DNA of 64,000 nucleotides from Novosphingobium capsulatum NBRC 12533 (GTDB lineage Bacteria; Pseudomonadota; Alphaproteobacteria; Sphingomonadales; Sphingomonadaceae). Positions 7,113-15,761 of the stretch are shown in pieces. The notes under the pieces are model-generated. The model was not told where the DNA came from. It searched no databases and worked only from the letters and a program-made list of their open reading frames with translations. The position numbers and the translations under genes are program-made. The stretch covers positions 1-64,000 of the forward strand of contig NZ_BCYV01000021.1 in NCBI RefSeq assembly GCF_001598375.1, read 5' to 3'. The stretch's first letter is position 1. The number at the start of each line of letters is the position of its first letter.

Positions 7113-8567
7113 CTACATCAGGCCCTGTGCGTTCAGGCCACGTGAGAAGTTCAGCGCGGATGACATGCCCGGCGTCATCGAGTTTTGAAGTGTGGACTCG
7201 AGCATGATGCTGCGGTCGATGATCTGCATCGTCACCTGCAGCTTGTTAGAGAGCTTTACATCGCGCTGCGCAAATTTCTGCCGTGTGGCCGCGATCTGCT
7301 GCTTCCACTGAGTCGCGGTCGCCTGGTCGAATGTCTGATAATGCGTCTGCGCCTGCTCGACCCGATCGAGCATATTGTCGAGCATCGCCGCCAGCAGGTC
7401 GACCGCAACGATTTCGGACAGGGTCTCGATCTCGCCATCGGTGAGGGCGTAATGCGCATAAGCCTGAACGGAGAGAATCTTGTAGAGCGGAACCGTGGCG
7501 AGGTTCAGGAGCTGCTTCTCCGACGCATCGAGGGCGGTGTCCGTGCGAATCTTGCTGCTCATCGAGCGGATCATTCCCGCGATCCGCGGCCGCAACGCCG
7601 ACGATGCCGGCACCGTCAGGGTCTGCTCACCGACATCGTAGCACTCGGTGTCGTTGCACTTGAGCATCTTCACGGCCGGCGCATCGGCTGTGCCGTCAAG
7701 CAAGGCTGTTACCACCGCCTCCTCCGCCGGTCCGAACATGACGACTTTCCCGCCCACGCTCGGATCGGTCGACGGCGTCGTCACGACGGTCCCGACCAGC
7801 GTCATGATATATTCGGAGAACGATTGGTCGAATGCTCCGAATTTGGCCGACTTCTTCAGGGCTTCCCAGGTGTAATTGTGCGGCTCCCCGACGAGCTGGT
7901 CCTTCATATTGGCGTCGGTATTGCCCGCGATCGTGCTGTCGCGCCGGTTCCCGTTGTTGCAACCTTGCCGGGACGCAGCCCAGTCCGAAAACACACCTTG
8001 GCTGTTGCCGACGGCCTCGCAAATCGTGGAGCGTGTGGTCTCCATCTGTGGCCAGATCCCGCCTACGAGCGCCTGCGCGGTCTCGCAACTCGAGATATTC
8101 ATCTGGTTGAGAAGCTGTGCCTTCTGGCTGAACTCGTCCATCACCTTGCCGATCTCCGGCGAAACGGAATCGATCGCGAGCTTGAACGCGAAACCCAGAG
8201 CGTTATTCGCGGTCGCCTTCAGCATGGCCACGATCTCCGAGGCATTGATGAAGGAGAAGCTGCCAGCGAAAAGGTCGATGCCGCCGCATCCCGCTCGCGC
8301 GCTCGGGAGCTGAAGGTTGAAAGGCGAAACGCTCTTCTGTGGAAAGCGCGTCCAGACATTGCCCAGCGAGTAATAGCCGGCCGACTGGCCTTGGAACGCC
8401 GTCGGCCCGGTGACATTCGCGGCGCCGCCAGCGTCGTTGAAAAAGCCGTTCATCTGCGAGGCGACATCGGCGCGCGCGACGCCGACCAATGCGAAATGCG
8501 AAGCGGCGACCAGCGCGAGACCGGTGCCCAGCCTACGGCGCAGCGCGCCCTTTTGCCCGCGCGCCAT
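7113..8567 (-). CDS. traH: TraH, F-type conjugative pilus assembly protein
   Basis: A 484-residue periplasmic protein with an N-terminal signal peptide (GTGLALVAASHFALVGVARA, about 14-33). The mature start DVASQMNGFFNDAGGAANVTGPTAFQGQSAGYYSLG is the hallmark of TraH. In F, TraH is an envelope protein that with TraF, TraU, TraW and TrbC supports pilus extension and retraction. The start codon overlaps the traF stop by one base (TGATG), so translation is coupled. Cysteines such as CGGID and SSCETAQ suggest dependence on the operon's own disulfide enzyme. Confidence 0.93.
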   Translation of the reverse strand: MARGQKGALRRRLGTGLALVAASHFALVGVARADVASQMNGFFNDAGGAANVTGPTAFQGQSAGYYSLGNVWTRFPQKSVSPFNLQLPSARAGCGGIDLFAGSFSFINASEIVAMLKATANNALGFAFKLAIDSVSPEIGKVMDEFSQKAQLLNQMNISSCETAQALVGGIWPQMETTRSTICEAVGNSQGVFSDWAASRQGCNNGNRRDSTIAGNTDANMKDQLVGEPHNYTWEALKKSAKFGAFDQSFSEYIMTLVGTVVTTPSTDPSVGGKVVMFGPAEEAVVTALLDGTADAPAVKMLKCNDTECYDVGEQTLTVPASSALRPRIAGMIRSMSSKIRTDTALDASEKQLLNLATVPLYKILSVQAYAHYALTDGEIETLSEIVAVDLLAAMLDNMLDRVEQAQTHYQTFDQATATQWKQQIAATRQKFAQRDVKLSNKLQVTMQIIDRSIMLESTLQNSMTPGMSSALNFSRGLNAQGLM

Positions 8568-9397
8568 CAGTAATCGCTCCCCACCTTGGTGTTGGTCAGC
8601 ATGAAGATGCGATCCATGATCTCATCAGCGCTCAGCACGCCGTAACCGACCGGGATCGTCCGCTTGGTCTGGGTGTCGAAGAGGACCAGCGCTGGCGTCT
8701 CGTTGCCTGGAATCCCCATCCGTGCGCGCTGGCCGGAATCGACGACGTAGTTCGGGAACTCGCGGTTCGGCCCGCCATCCATCGAGACGGCCATCACCGT
8801 CATGCGGTGGCTGTCGGTGACCGATCGCAGGATCGGCGCGAAAACCTCGCAGGCACCGCAGCTCTGAGCGTAGAAATAGAAGAGACCGTAGCGCTGGCCG
8901 AGGTTCGTGAGGACCGCATCCCGGTCCGCCTGGCGGTTGTCCAGCCAGAGCCGTTTGCCCACTGTCGAGACGGGCCGCTGCAGCGTGTAGTCGAGGTCCG
9001 GGTTCTGCCAGAGCGCGCGCTGCCAGGTGTCGGAGAAGGTCGACGCGCGATCGAGCTGCTCGCGTTGGAAGCGCACATAGTTGATCACGTTGGTTTCGGT
9101 CGGATCCAGGATCGCTTTCGCCTTCAGCTCATCCAGTTGCTTGGCGATGGCCGCGATGCGATCGACCGCGCTCTCCTCCCGGACCTGCGCCGTAGACCCG
9201 GTCTCCTCCGCTGGCTTGGGCTTCGCGCAATAGAACCATTGGCCGAGCCGCCGTTCGCGACAATAGAAGTCGTCGGAGCGATCCTGTTCAATTGCATCGC
9301 CCTGTGGCGGCGGTGTTTCCTGCGCGAGGACCTGCGGCCCCCAGCTCGCGGCTGACAGCGCGGCGGTCAGGATGAACGTCTTACCGAAGATCGACAT
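8567..9397 (-). CDS. traF: TraF, F-type periplasmic thioredoxin-like assembly protein
   Basis: A 276-residue protein from ATG 9397, chosen because AAAGGA precedes it; an ATG seven codons earlier has no ribosome-binding site. A signal peptide (FILTAALSAASWGPQVLAQ) is followed by the TraF region FYCRERRLGQWFYC and a C-terminal thioredoxin fold. The fold has a CGAC pair (FYFYAQSCGACEVFAP), whereas F TraF lacks a redox CxxC, so this version may be catalytic. It probably works with TraH in the periplasmic pilus-assembly complex. The stop overlaps the traH start. Confidence 0.92.
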   Translation of the reverse strand: MSIFGKTFILTAALSAASWGPQVLAQETPPPQGDAIEQDRSDDFYCRERRLGQWFYCAKPKPAEETGSTAQVREESAVDRIAAIAKQLDELKAKAILDPTETNVINYVRFQREQLDRASTFSDTWQRALWQNPDLDYTLQRPVSTVGKRLWLDNRQADRDAVLTNLGQRYGLFYFYAQSCGACEVFAPILRSVTDSHRMTVMAVSMDGGPNREFPNYVVDSGQRARMGIPGNETPALVLFDTQTKRTIPVGYGVLSADEIMDRIFMLTNTKVGSDY

Positions 9398-9620
9398 GGC
9401 TCGCTTTCCTTTCGTCATCGCTGGAGCTGGCGCGGAGGGATGTGAGGAGGAGCTGGTCTGCAGGCCGATCCCACCCCGAGACGTGGACGCAGCAGTCCGC
9501 CACCGTCGTGCGGTGCTGGCCAGCGCACGGTGTCGGCGCCGGCGTGGGAGGCGTGCTGCTGGAGGGCTGTAGGACGAACGCTGACACGATGACCGGCAGC
9601 TCGAGAAGCGACAGTGTCAT
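9381..9620 (-). CDS. Small possible membrane protein between traN and traF
   Basis: A 79-residue frame starting at ATG 9620 with GGGAG eight bases upstream, a good ribosome-binding site. Residues 4-20 (SLLELPVIVSAFVLQPS) could form a short signal or anchor; a Ser/Pro/Thr-rich linker and two adjacent Cys (ADCCVHV) follow. It overlaps the traF start by 17 bases. F has the small gene trbE in the same interval, but I see no resemblance. It fills an otherwise empty gap in a tightly packed operon, which supports it being real, though the C-terminal half has no recognisable character. Confidence 0.4.
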   Translation of the reverse strand: MTLSLLELPVIVSAFVLQPSSSTPPTPAPTPCAGQHRTTVADCCVHVSGWDRPADQLLLTSLRASSSDDERKASHVDLR

Positions 9621-9685
9621 GAACTTTCTCCCTGATGTTGAGCCGCACGGCGGCCTCTGTCAGCGCGGGCTTCATCGGGCCCACG

Positions 9686-11521
9686 TCATTTGCCGTGGAG
9701 ATCGTAGTAGGACTGAATTTTTGCTTGGATGTCCGACATTGTCTGCACCTCGTCGGGCAGCTTCGCGGCATCCATGAAGTCCGAATAGACGTCCGTGAAA
9801 TCCATCACCGACAGATCGAGCCGGGCGAATTCGTCGACCGTGAATCCCTGGCACTGTTCCTTTTTCGCGCTACCCCAAGGCTTGCCGAGCTGGGGGCGGC
9901 CCTGCTCCTGCAGGATGCGCGAGAGCTTGCTTTCGAAACAGCAATAGGCAGTGCGCTTGGTCGAGCAGATGCCGAGAAAACTCGATGAGCAGTACGTACC
10001 GAGATTGTGGCAAAGCCCCATCCGATCCTTGATGTCGAGTTTCATCTCGTCCTGACTGCACGCGAACAGGACGAGAAATGGGGTGGCGAACGCGGCGATC
10101 GCCGCCGGCCCGCCAGCCAGCGCCGCGGCGCCTGCCGCCACGGGGACGGCACCCGACACTTTGCCGGCGCAGCAATTGATCAGGCCGAAAACCGGCTTGT
10201 GGCAGGTTTCGCGAGTACCCGTGAACACGCGGAAGTTATTCTCGTCGAATTCCTTGCCCGCTTGATCAAGCGCATGCAGGCCGACAAGCGCATCGCGAAA
10301 TTCGGTGGAGGCTTCGCGAACGATCGGCTCGCAGTCGCCATTGACGCAGTAGACGTCGTCTCCGCAGATATATTGCTTGTCGGTCGGCACTTTGCTTGCC
10401 GGTGTCGGGCAGCGATAGACCTTCTCCGTGACCTTGCACGGCCCGTCCTGGGGATCGTCCAGACAATCGTCCCGGACATAGGTGCAGGCCGAGTTCGCCT
10501 CCAAATCGCCGCAGTCGTTTCCTGCCGTCATGACTTTGCACGAGAAATCCCGCTTCCATGCCCAACAAGGCTGCGTCACAGGCACACCCTCGATGATCCG
10601 GGTCTCCAACCCTTCCGTGCACACCTCGCCAGCCGGATCGGCGGAGCACATGGTGTCGCCTGCAAGCCCTGTGCAGCCGTCAACGCGCTTGACGGTGACC
10701 TTCGCCTCGGTCGTCTTGGCATGCCATCCTTGGCCGGTGATCGGGCTCGGAAGCAGCGATAGATCTGTCAGGTTCTCCGAGCAGACATATTCGGTCGCAT
10801 AATAATCGTCGCAGAACTTGTTGGTGGAAACGCCGTAGATGACATGGGCGGCGCACGCCTGCATCACTATGCCTGTGGGCTTGCAGGTGCCCGCGGCGAG
10901 ATGCGGGGCCATTGCATCGTAGCGCGCAAACGGTGTGCCATAGGCACCATTCGGAACGACGAAGAACTTGTAAGCGTCGGTCGTGGTCGTCTCGGGAACC
11001 ATGGTAATCGCACAGGATCGCGGCTGATCCTCGATCTTGGTGCCCTGGTTGCAGGTCGCCTCATAATATCCCGTGCCGCTCGTCGGCGGAGGCAAGGGAG
11101 TGCAGGCGCCCGAGCCGCTCGAGATCGCCACGTCGTCGAGATAAGTCGTCGGGTCATTCTCGACGGTTGTCGCACGATTAGTGGTCGCCAGAATGTCTGC
11201 GTTACTGAAGGTCGGCCGGATATGATCGGCATCGGTCGAAAGGCGATAGCTTTCGTTTCCCGATTTCATGGCCTGAGCGTCGGAGACAAGCCGATCGGGA
11301 TCGTCGAAATAGGTGCTCTGAGGCTGGTCCGTTCCCGAATAGCCCGGAACCGCTTTCGCCTGGGCATCGGTCGACGGTACGATCGAGGAATCGTTCCTCT
11401 TCTCCAGAGCCATCGCTTTGCCTTCTTCGCGAGCCTGTTCTACCGTCATGGTTTGCGCACTCACCGGCTCGGCGACCAGGAGCAGTACGCAAAGCGTGCT
11501 CACAAGGCGCCGCGCAATCAC
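9686..11521 (-). CDS. traN: TraN, outer-membrane mating-pair stabilisation protein
   Basis: A 611-residue Cys-rich protein, close to F TraN (602). A signal peptide (STLCVLLLVAEPVSAQ) is followed by an ALEK...FS region, then more than 20 cysteines (ATCNQGTKIEDQPRSCAI, VYCVNGDCEPI, CHKPVFGLINCCAGK, CCFESKL). In F, TraN is an outer-membrane protein that contacts recipient-cell receptors and stabilises mating pairs. The conserved C-terminal block CCAGK...QEQGRPQLGKPWG is the typical TraN end. Translation is coupled to the gene before it (4-base overlap with trbC). The many cysteines explain a disulfide isomerase in the same operon. Confidence 0.93.
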   Translation of the reverse strand: MIARRLVSTLCVLLLVAEPVSAQTMTVEQAREEGKAMALEKRNDSSIVPSTDAQAKAVPGYSGTDQPQSTYFDDPDRLVSDAQAMKSGNESYRLSTDADHIRPTFSNADILATTNRATTVENDPTTYLDDVAISSGSGACTPLPPPTSGTGYYEATCNQGTKIEDQPRSCAITMVPETTTTDAYKFFVVPNGAYGTPFARYDAMAPHLAAGTCKPTGIVMQACAAHVIYGVSTNKFCDDYYATEYVCSENLTDLSLLPSPITGQGWHAKTTEAKVTVKRVDGCTGLAGDTMCSADPAGEVCTEGLETRIIEGVPVTQPCWAWKRDFSCKVMTAGNDCGDLEANSACTYVRDDCLDDPQDGPCKVTEKVYRCPTPASKVPTDKQYICGDDVYCVNGDCEPIVREASTEFRDALVGLHALDQAGKEFDENNFRVFTGTRETCHKPVFGLINCCAGKVSGAVPVAAGAAALAGGPAAIAAFATPFLVLFACSQDEMKLDIKDRMGLCHNLGTYCSSSFLGICSTKRTAYCCFESKLSRILQEQGRPQLGKPWGSAKKEQCQGFTVDEFARLDLSVMDFTDVYSDFMDAAKLPDEVQTMSDIQAKIQSYYDLHGK

Positions 11522-12261
11522 GGGTTGGTCCGCTTCATGTTCGACAGCGCCACCGCAGCCACTCGTGCGCCGGGGCCGTTGCCCTCGGCGAAGTTACTGA
11601 GGGCATATTCGACCGTCACATTGCCGATCATGCGATCATATGGCGGAACCTTCGTCGTGCAGGAAAAGCCCGCACAGAGATCGAAGTCCGAGGAAACGCT
11701 CACATAGGTTGGGACGGCCTGGACCTGGAAGGCGCGGAAGAGCCGCGGATCGATGCCAATGCTTGCGAACTGCCCTTTATTGACCACCCTGCTCAGTCGC
11801 GCCACGAACTCCTTGGCAGAATTGTTCGGGAAGCCGCGAAAGACGACCACGCCACCAGCAGCGGCAGTGTCGCGGATGAGTTGCTTCAAAGCTTCGTCTG
11901 GCATCGACAGGCTGGCGAACGCGATGAACTGCGGTGCCTCCCCACCATTGGTTTGCGTATTGCTGGCCGCCCCTTGCACGATTTCATCAAAATCGACCGG
12001 ACCCGCTGGACCTTTCGGAAGACGTTGTGCGGCGACGCGGCGCATATTCTCGGTTCCCCCGTCGCGCGTCGTCGCGGCCTCTTCCCGGAACCGATCCCCT
12101 CGATCCTTTATCTGATCGACAAAGGCCTGCGCCTCGGCTGCGAGGTCAGCCGAGCGTTTCTTTACCGCTTGGACATCAACTCCATCGATGTTTTGGGCAA
12201 GCAGCGCTGACACTCCTGCCATTCCAAGAAGGGCCAAGATACCCAAGGGAAGAAGGCGCAT
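11518..12261 (-). CDS. trbC: TrbC, F-type pilus assembly protein
   Basis: A 247-residue periplasmic protein. The open frame runs further upstream, but ATG 12261 has GGAG seven bases before it and begins a clear signal peptide (RLLPLGILALLGMAGVSALLAQ). Residues about 110-230 (FIAFASLSMPDEALKQLIRDTAAAGGVVVFRGF...AVPTYVSV) match the TrbC_Ftype domain, a thioredoxin-like fold without an active CxxC. In F it works with TraW in pilus assembly. It starts 10 bases after the traU stop codon and overlaps traN by 4 bases. Confidence 0.92.
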   Translation of the reverse strand: MRLLPLGILALLGMAGVSALLAQNIDGVDVQAVKKRSADLAAEAQAFVDQIKDRGDRFREEAATTRDGGTENMRRVAAQRLPKGPAGPVDFDEIVQGAASNTQTNGGEAPQFIAFASLSMPDEALKQLIRDTAAAGGVVVFRGFPNNSAKEFVARLSRVVNKGQFASIGIDPRLFRAFQVQAVPTYVSVSSDFDLCAGFSCTTKVPPYDRMIGNVTVEYALSNFAEGNGPGARVAAVALSNMKRTNP

Positions 12262-12271
12262 CTTGGATCTC

Positions 12272-13291
12272 CTAAAACACACAGCAGTTGCGCTTGCGCC
12301 ACACGAGGTAGCCCATGTCCTCGCCGCCGGCGGGATAGGCGCGGCCAGCGTCGGGCGGCATCGTGGATGCGCCGATCGCCGAGCAGGCGAAGCGGCCACT
12401 GACCGTGGGGATCGGGTTGACCATCTGGAAGCGATATTGTTGCTTCCGCATGATCGGCATGAGGTACTTTCCGCAGAGCCCCTTCGAACCCATCGTGCCC
12501 CAGGCCAGCGCTTCGCGGTGCATCTTGTAGGCAAACCGTGAAACCGCGAGCCGGGATGACTGCACATGCCCGATCGAGGATGGGATATTGCCATTCAGCG
12601 GGTACATCGATCCCTGGCAGCCTGCACACCAGAAGAGGGGGTCGAGAGGAAGGTTGACGGTGCCGGCGATGCAGTCGCCCGCACAGGCTGCTTGCGCGAT
12701 CGGATTGGCGAAAACGATCGCCTCAGGGTTGATCAGCGCGGCAAGCGAGTCGTCCTGCCAGAGCGGATCGATTTCGGTGATGTATGCGATGTCGAACGAG
12801 GCTTGCTCGAAGCAGACGAAGTCGGTCAGGATCTCCATCCAGTAAAGCAGCGGATAGACGTACCAATGGACATGCCACTTGGCCGTGCTTTGGGATCGGC
12901 CGCCTACCATCGACGGACCCGCCAGATATCCCTGGCCGATGTCGAACCCGGGAGCGATTCGGATGCCTCCAAGGTTCGGAAAGCACCACGGCTTCATCGT
13001 AACATCTGCGAGCCGGGCGGGCTCCCAAAAGCCAACCGAAATGCCGATGCGTGGAAGCGGGTCAGCGCAGGCGCAAATCGGCGAGGCCGGATTGCCAGGA
13101 TCTGGTCGACTGCTCGGCCAGATCTTCAGTGCGCCGACGGAAAGCGGGAAAAGGCATGACCAGCAGACATCCGTGATAGGGTTGACAAACTTGCCATTGC
13201 AGGTCGGCGCGGCCTCGGCTCGAGGCGCGAAAGCCCCGATGGCCAAAACGAGCGCAAGTGCGGTCACGATAGAGCGGAGCCAGCGCATCAT
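12272..13291 (-). CDS. traU: TraU, F-type conjugative DNA transfer protein
   Basis: A 339-residue periplasmic protein (F TraU is 330). The signal peptide (VTALALVLAIGAFAPRAEA) is followed by the TraU core CNGKFVNPITDVCWSCLFPLSVG and many conserved Cys and Trp, for example CACADP, FWCAGCQG and GRFACSAIG. In F, TraU is needed more for DNA transfer than for pilus growth. Its start overlaps the stop of the preceding small membrane gene (TAATGATG). It ends NCCVF just before trbC. Both family and order are clear. Confidence 0.94.
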   Translation of the reverse strand: MMRWLRSIVTALALVLAIGAFAPRAEAAPTCNGKFVNPITDVCWSCLFPLSVGALKIWPSSRPDPGNPASPICACADPLPRIGISVGFWEPARLADVTMKPWCFPNLGGIRIAPGFDIGQGYLAGPSMVGGRSQSTAKWHVHWYVYPLLYWMEILTDFVCFEQASFDIAYITEIDPLWQDDSLAALINPEAIVFANPIAQAACAGDCIAGTVNLPLDPLFWCAGCQGSMYPLNGNIPSSIGHVQSSRLAVSRFAYKMHREALAWGTMGSKGLCGKYLMPIMRKQQYRFQMVNPIPTVSGRFACSAIGASTMPPDAGRAYPAGGEDMGYLVWRKRNCCVF

Positions 13292-13557
13292 TCCTTATTC
13301 CCCAAGGTGTCGAGGTAGGCGCTGTCCGCGCTATGCTTCCTGATGAAGTAGAACGCGGTCCAAAGGACGCAGACAGACAGGAGGATCGCCATCCCGCCTG
13401 ATGCGCCGCGGCCGACCGCGCGGTGAATCGGGCCGAAAAATGCAGCACCGGCCGCGGTCGAGAAACAGAGGCTCTGCCAGACGAGGCGCATCCGTTTGAG
13501 CGTTGCGGTTTCGGGCGCGGCCATAGGTGTGCGCAGAAGGTCGAGCCATAAGGGCAT
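13288..13557 (-). CDS. Small two-helix membrane protein in tra operon, unknown
   Basis: An 89-residue protein between traW and traU. Two hydrophobic stretches are visible (about LVWQSLCFSTAAGAAFFGP at 25-43 and GGMAILLSVCVLWTAFYFI at 54-72), so it is probably an inner-membrane hairpin. Start and stop overlap its neighbours by one and four bases, which argues for co-translation with the secretion genes. F has no gene at this spot. I recognise no family; it may be a lineage-specific accessory of the secretion channel. Confidence 0.75.
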   Translation of the reverse strand: MPLWLDLLRTPMAAPETATLKRMRLVWQSLCFSTAAGAAFFGPIHRAVGRGASGGMAILLSVCVLWTAFYFIRKHSADSAYLDTLGNKE

Positions 13558-14213
13558 CAGCCTGGCCTCCCTTTACGCAACACGTGCTCAGAAACGCGCA
13601 TGACGCGGCTAGTCTGGTGAACGACGGCGGGTGTATGCTCGATCTTGAATCGCGCGCTGAGCTTGCCCTCCTGATCGAAGTAGAAGCGCCGTTTTCGGCT
13701 TGTCATCGCTGCAATCGGCGATCCGCTCACGAAAATGATCTTGGCGTTGAGGTCAGTGTACCGGGCCGTCGCCCAAGCAATCTGAGCGACGTCATCCCCG
13801 TCGATGAATACGAGGTCCTGTCGGATCGCAACGAAATCGAGTGGATTGATCCGGTGTCCGGCCGCCGCGATGAGGTTGCCCTTCTGGTCGCGAACATCAT
13901 GTTCGACCTGGACGGTGGGATCGAAATCCCATTCCCGCGCCTCGCGCGCTGGTGTGATCCCGCCGACAGGCGTCGGCCGCCGCACCTTGGCTTCGGCACG
14001 CTTGACGAACATCTCGTTGGTTCGCGCGAGCTCGCCGCTCGCTTCCGCGCGCTTCAGCCTGGTCTCGATCGTCGCCAGCAGGTCCGGCTCGATCACAGGA
14101 AAGGCCTGACCGGTCTGGCCATAGTCACGCGCCTCGGTGCGGACCGGAATGCCGAAAGCGACCCCCGTGATAAGGATGGCGGCCGCCGCCACACCAGCAA
14201 GAATCTGCTTCAT
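13557..14213 (-). CDS. traW: TraW, F-type pilus assembly protein
   Basis: A 218-residue periplasmic protein (F TraW is 210). ATG 14213 is chosen because it forms an ATGA overlap with the upstream peptidase gene and begins a signal peptide (QILAGVAAAAILITGVAFG). The mature protein shows TraW features: YGQTGQAFPVIEPDLLATIETRL near the start, FDPTVQVEHDVRDQKGNLIAAAG...NPL in the middle and IIFVSG late. In F it pairs with TrbC for pilus assembly. Confidence 0.92.
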   Translation of the reverse strand: MKQILAGVAAAAILITGVAFGIPVRTEARDYGQTGQAFPVIEPDLLATIETRLKRAEASGELARTNEMFVKRAEAKVRRPTPVGGITPAREAREWDFDPTVQVEHDVRDQKGNLIAAAGHRINPLDFVAIRQDLVFIDGDDVAQIAWATARYTDLNAKIIFVSGSPIAAMTSRKRRFYFDQEGKLSARFKIEHTPAVVHQTSRVMRVSEHVLRKGRPG

Positions 14214-14746
14214 AGGATAGCCTTCCCAATGCCAATGATCTGGCGCGCGCAGACGAAGCCAATGTCGGCGTACCGGCTGTCGAAGCCATCGGGGTGGGGC
14301 GAGCCGACATAATAGCAACCCGCAGGGATAGCGCCGACGGCGCCTACCGTGAGCGGCTCGCCATCCCTGGTCTGCGGCTTCATGCGACCGACGGGTTTGC
14401 CGTTGATCGTCACGACCGAACCGTTGTGTGCGACGACGTCGCCCGGCATGCCATAGACGATTTTACCGAACATCTGCGGCTTGGCACCGAAATGCCGGCG
14501 CACGAGATTGGTGTGGGGCGGATCGAAGAAGACGAACTGTCCCCGCGCCGGGACCTGCTTGCGGTGGATGAGAAACGCCCAGTTCGGCAGCGAGTCCGTT
14601 ACATTTACGAGAAGGACGTGGTCGTCGCGCCATCCGCTGATCGCACCAAACACGACGGTGCCGATTACAGCTGCCGCCAGCGCCCCCCATAAACGCTTCC
14701 GCGGCCGCCAGCGCAGGGGCTCGATTTCATTGGCCGCCGTTGCCAT
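14210..14746 (-). CDS. S26-family conjugative signal peptidase (RP4 TraF-like)
   Basis: A 178-residue protein from ATG 14746, preceded by GGAGG. One N-terminal helix (LWGALAAAVIGTVVFGAIS) anchors a periplasmic S26 domain. NVTDSLPNWAFLI holds the probable catalytic Ser (the SxP box), and the KIVYGMPGDVV box holds the expected Lys. Enzymes like this process pilins or cyclise them in RP4-type systems; in F the chromosomal LepB does the job, so an element-encoded peptidase makes pilin maturation independent of the host. It overlaps trbI by 20 bases and traW by 4. Confidence 0.87.
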   Translation of the reverse strand: MATAANEIEPLRWRPRKRLWGALAAAVIGTVVFGAISGWRDDHVLLVNVTDSLPNWAFLIHRKQVPARGQFVFFDPPHTNLVRRHFGAKPQMFGKIVYGMPGDVVAHNGSVVTINGKPVGRMKPQTRDGEPLTVGAVGAIPAGCYYVGSPHPDGFDSRYADIGFVCARQIIGIGKAIL

Positions 14747-15404
14747 CGGGACCTCCGAAGGTCGAGACCGATGCGCCGGACACTTGCGCGGGAACCCGCT
14801 GCGACGGTGCATTGGGCGCCACCGGTGCCAGCGGCCCGATGTCCGCTACACCAGCCATGGGATCGACAGCGGCGCCCGGCGTCGCCAGTGGTGCTGCTCG
14901 CGATGCTGCCACTGCGGACTGCGCTGCTGCCAGCTCCTGCATCCGCTGCAACTCTTCGACCGAAAGGCGTTTGGGCTCGGGCACTCCGGCAGCGAAGACG
15001 GCCTTCTTCAGGCTATCGGTGATATCCGGCACGTTCTTGGTGAGCACCGCTTCACCAACAAGGACAATCTGACCGCTTTGGCTACGACGCTGCAGCTCGG
15101 TGTCGAGCGATGACATGAACGCCTGCATCTCGGCCCGCACGCGATCGGGCGGCGAACCCGAGTAGCGCTGGGCTTCGACATAGTCGCCCACCAGCGACGA
15201 AAGTCGCGCTGAGACGATATGGTCCTGTTTCGACTGGGTTAGTGCGCGGGTCACCCACATCCCCCAGACGATGGTCGCAACCAGCACCAGCCCGAGAAAG
15301 ATCTGGCCGCGAGTGAACCCGCCGAACCCGATCTTGCGCTTCGCTTCACGAACGTCAGGCGCAGAGGGTGGAACGGGAAAGTCGAGTTGAGGTTGTTCAG
15401 CCAT
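14727..15404 (-). CDS. trbI: TrbI, F-type conjugative transfer protein
   Basis: A 225-residue bitopic protein from ATG 15404. One membrane helix (QIFLGLVLVATIVWGMWVT, about 36-54) is followed by a periplasmic part with VGDYVEAQRYSGSPP and GQIVLVGEAVLTKNVPDITDSLKKAV, the TrbI_Ftype pattern. The last 80 residues are Ala/Pro-rich and beyond the F protein's length. TrbI influences pilus retraction in F. Genes overlap on both sides (8 and 20 bases). An in-frame ATG seven codons upstream is possible. Confidence 0.88.
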   Translation of the reverse strand: MAEQPQLDFPVPPSAPDVREAKRKIGFGGFTRGQIFLGLVLVATIVWGMWVTRALTQSKQDHIVSARLSSLVGDYVEAQRYSGSPPDRVRAEMQAFMSSLDTELQRRSQSGQIVLVGEAVLTKNVPDITDSLKKAVFAAGVPEPKRLSVEELQRMQELAAAQSAVAASRAAPLATPGAAVDPMAGVADIGPLAPVAPNAPSQRVPAQVSGASVSTFGGPDGNGGQ

Positions 15405-15756
15405 GACGCGAGGCTCCCTCTTCATCGCGCGGAGGCAGGATGCGATCGGCGCGAAAGGCGATGACGGCGGTGGACAGGATCATGTGCGCAATCGCGAACA
15501 TGTTAAGGAAAGCGCCGGTCCGAGCCGGATCGGCGGCGACGTAGCGCGTCGTGAAATTGTTCAGCTGGTGGACGAAGCCATCGAACGAGAAGCCGCCGAT
15601 CGCGAGGAAGAAGAGGCAGAACAGCCCCCAGGTGATCAGCAACGTGGAAGCCAGGAACCCGAGACCATGCAGCAGGAAATAGAGCGTGCTCTGCCATTCG
15701 CGCCGGGTGAAGCCAACGATCCGTCGATGTGTTCCGCTGTCCGGGCGTGCTGCCAT
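15397..15756 (-). CDS. Small membrane protein between traC and trbI, unknown
   Basis: A 119-residue protein from ATG 15756, which has GGAG eight bases upstream and lies 5 bases after the traC stop. It has two or three hydrophobic helices (STLYFLLHGLGFLASTLLITWGLFCLFFLAIGG at about 25-57, and FLNMFAIAHMILSTAVIAF at about 82-100). F has other small genes around traC, but none that I can match. Its tight packing implies a role in the secretion apparatus or its assembly. No function is assigned. Confidence 0.75.
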   Translation of the reverse strand: MAARPDSGTHRRIVGFTRREWQSTLYFLLHGLGFLASTLLITWGLFCLFFLAIGGFSFDGFVHQLNNFTTRYVAADPARTGAFLNMFAIAHMILSTAVIAFRADRILPPRDEEGASRHG

Positions 15757-15761
15757 CGTCG

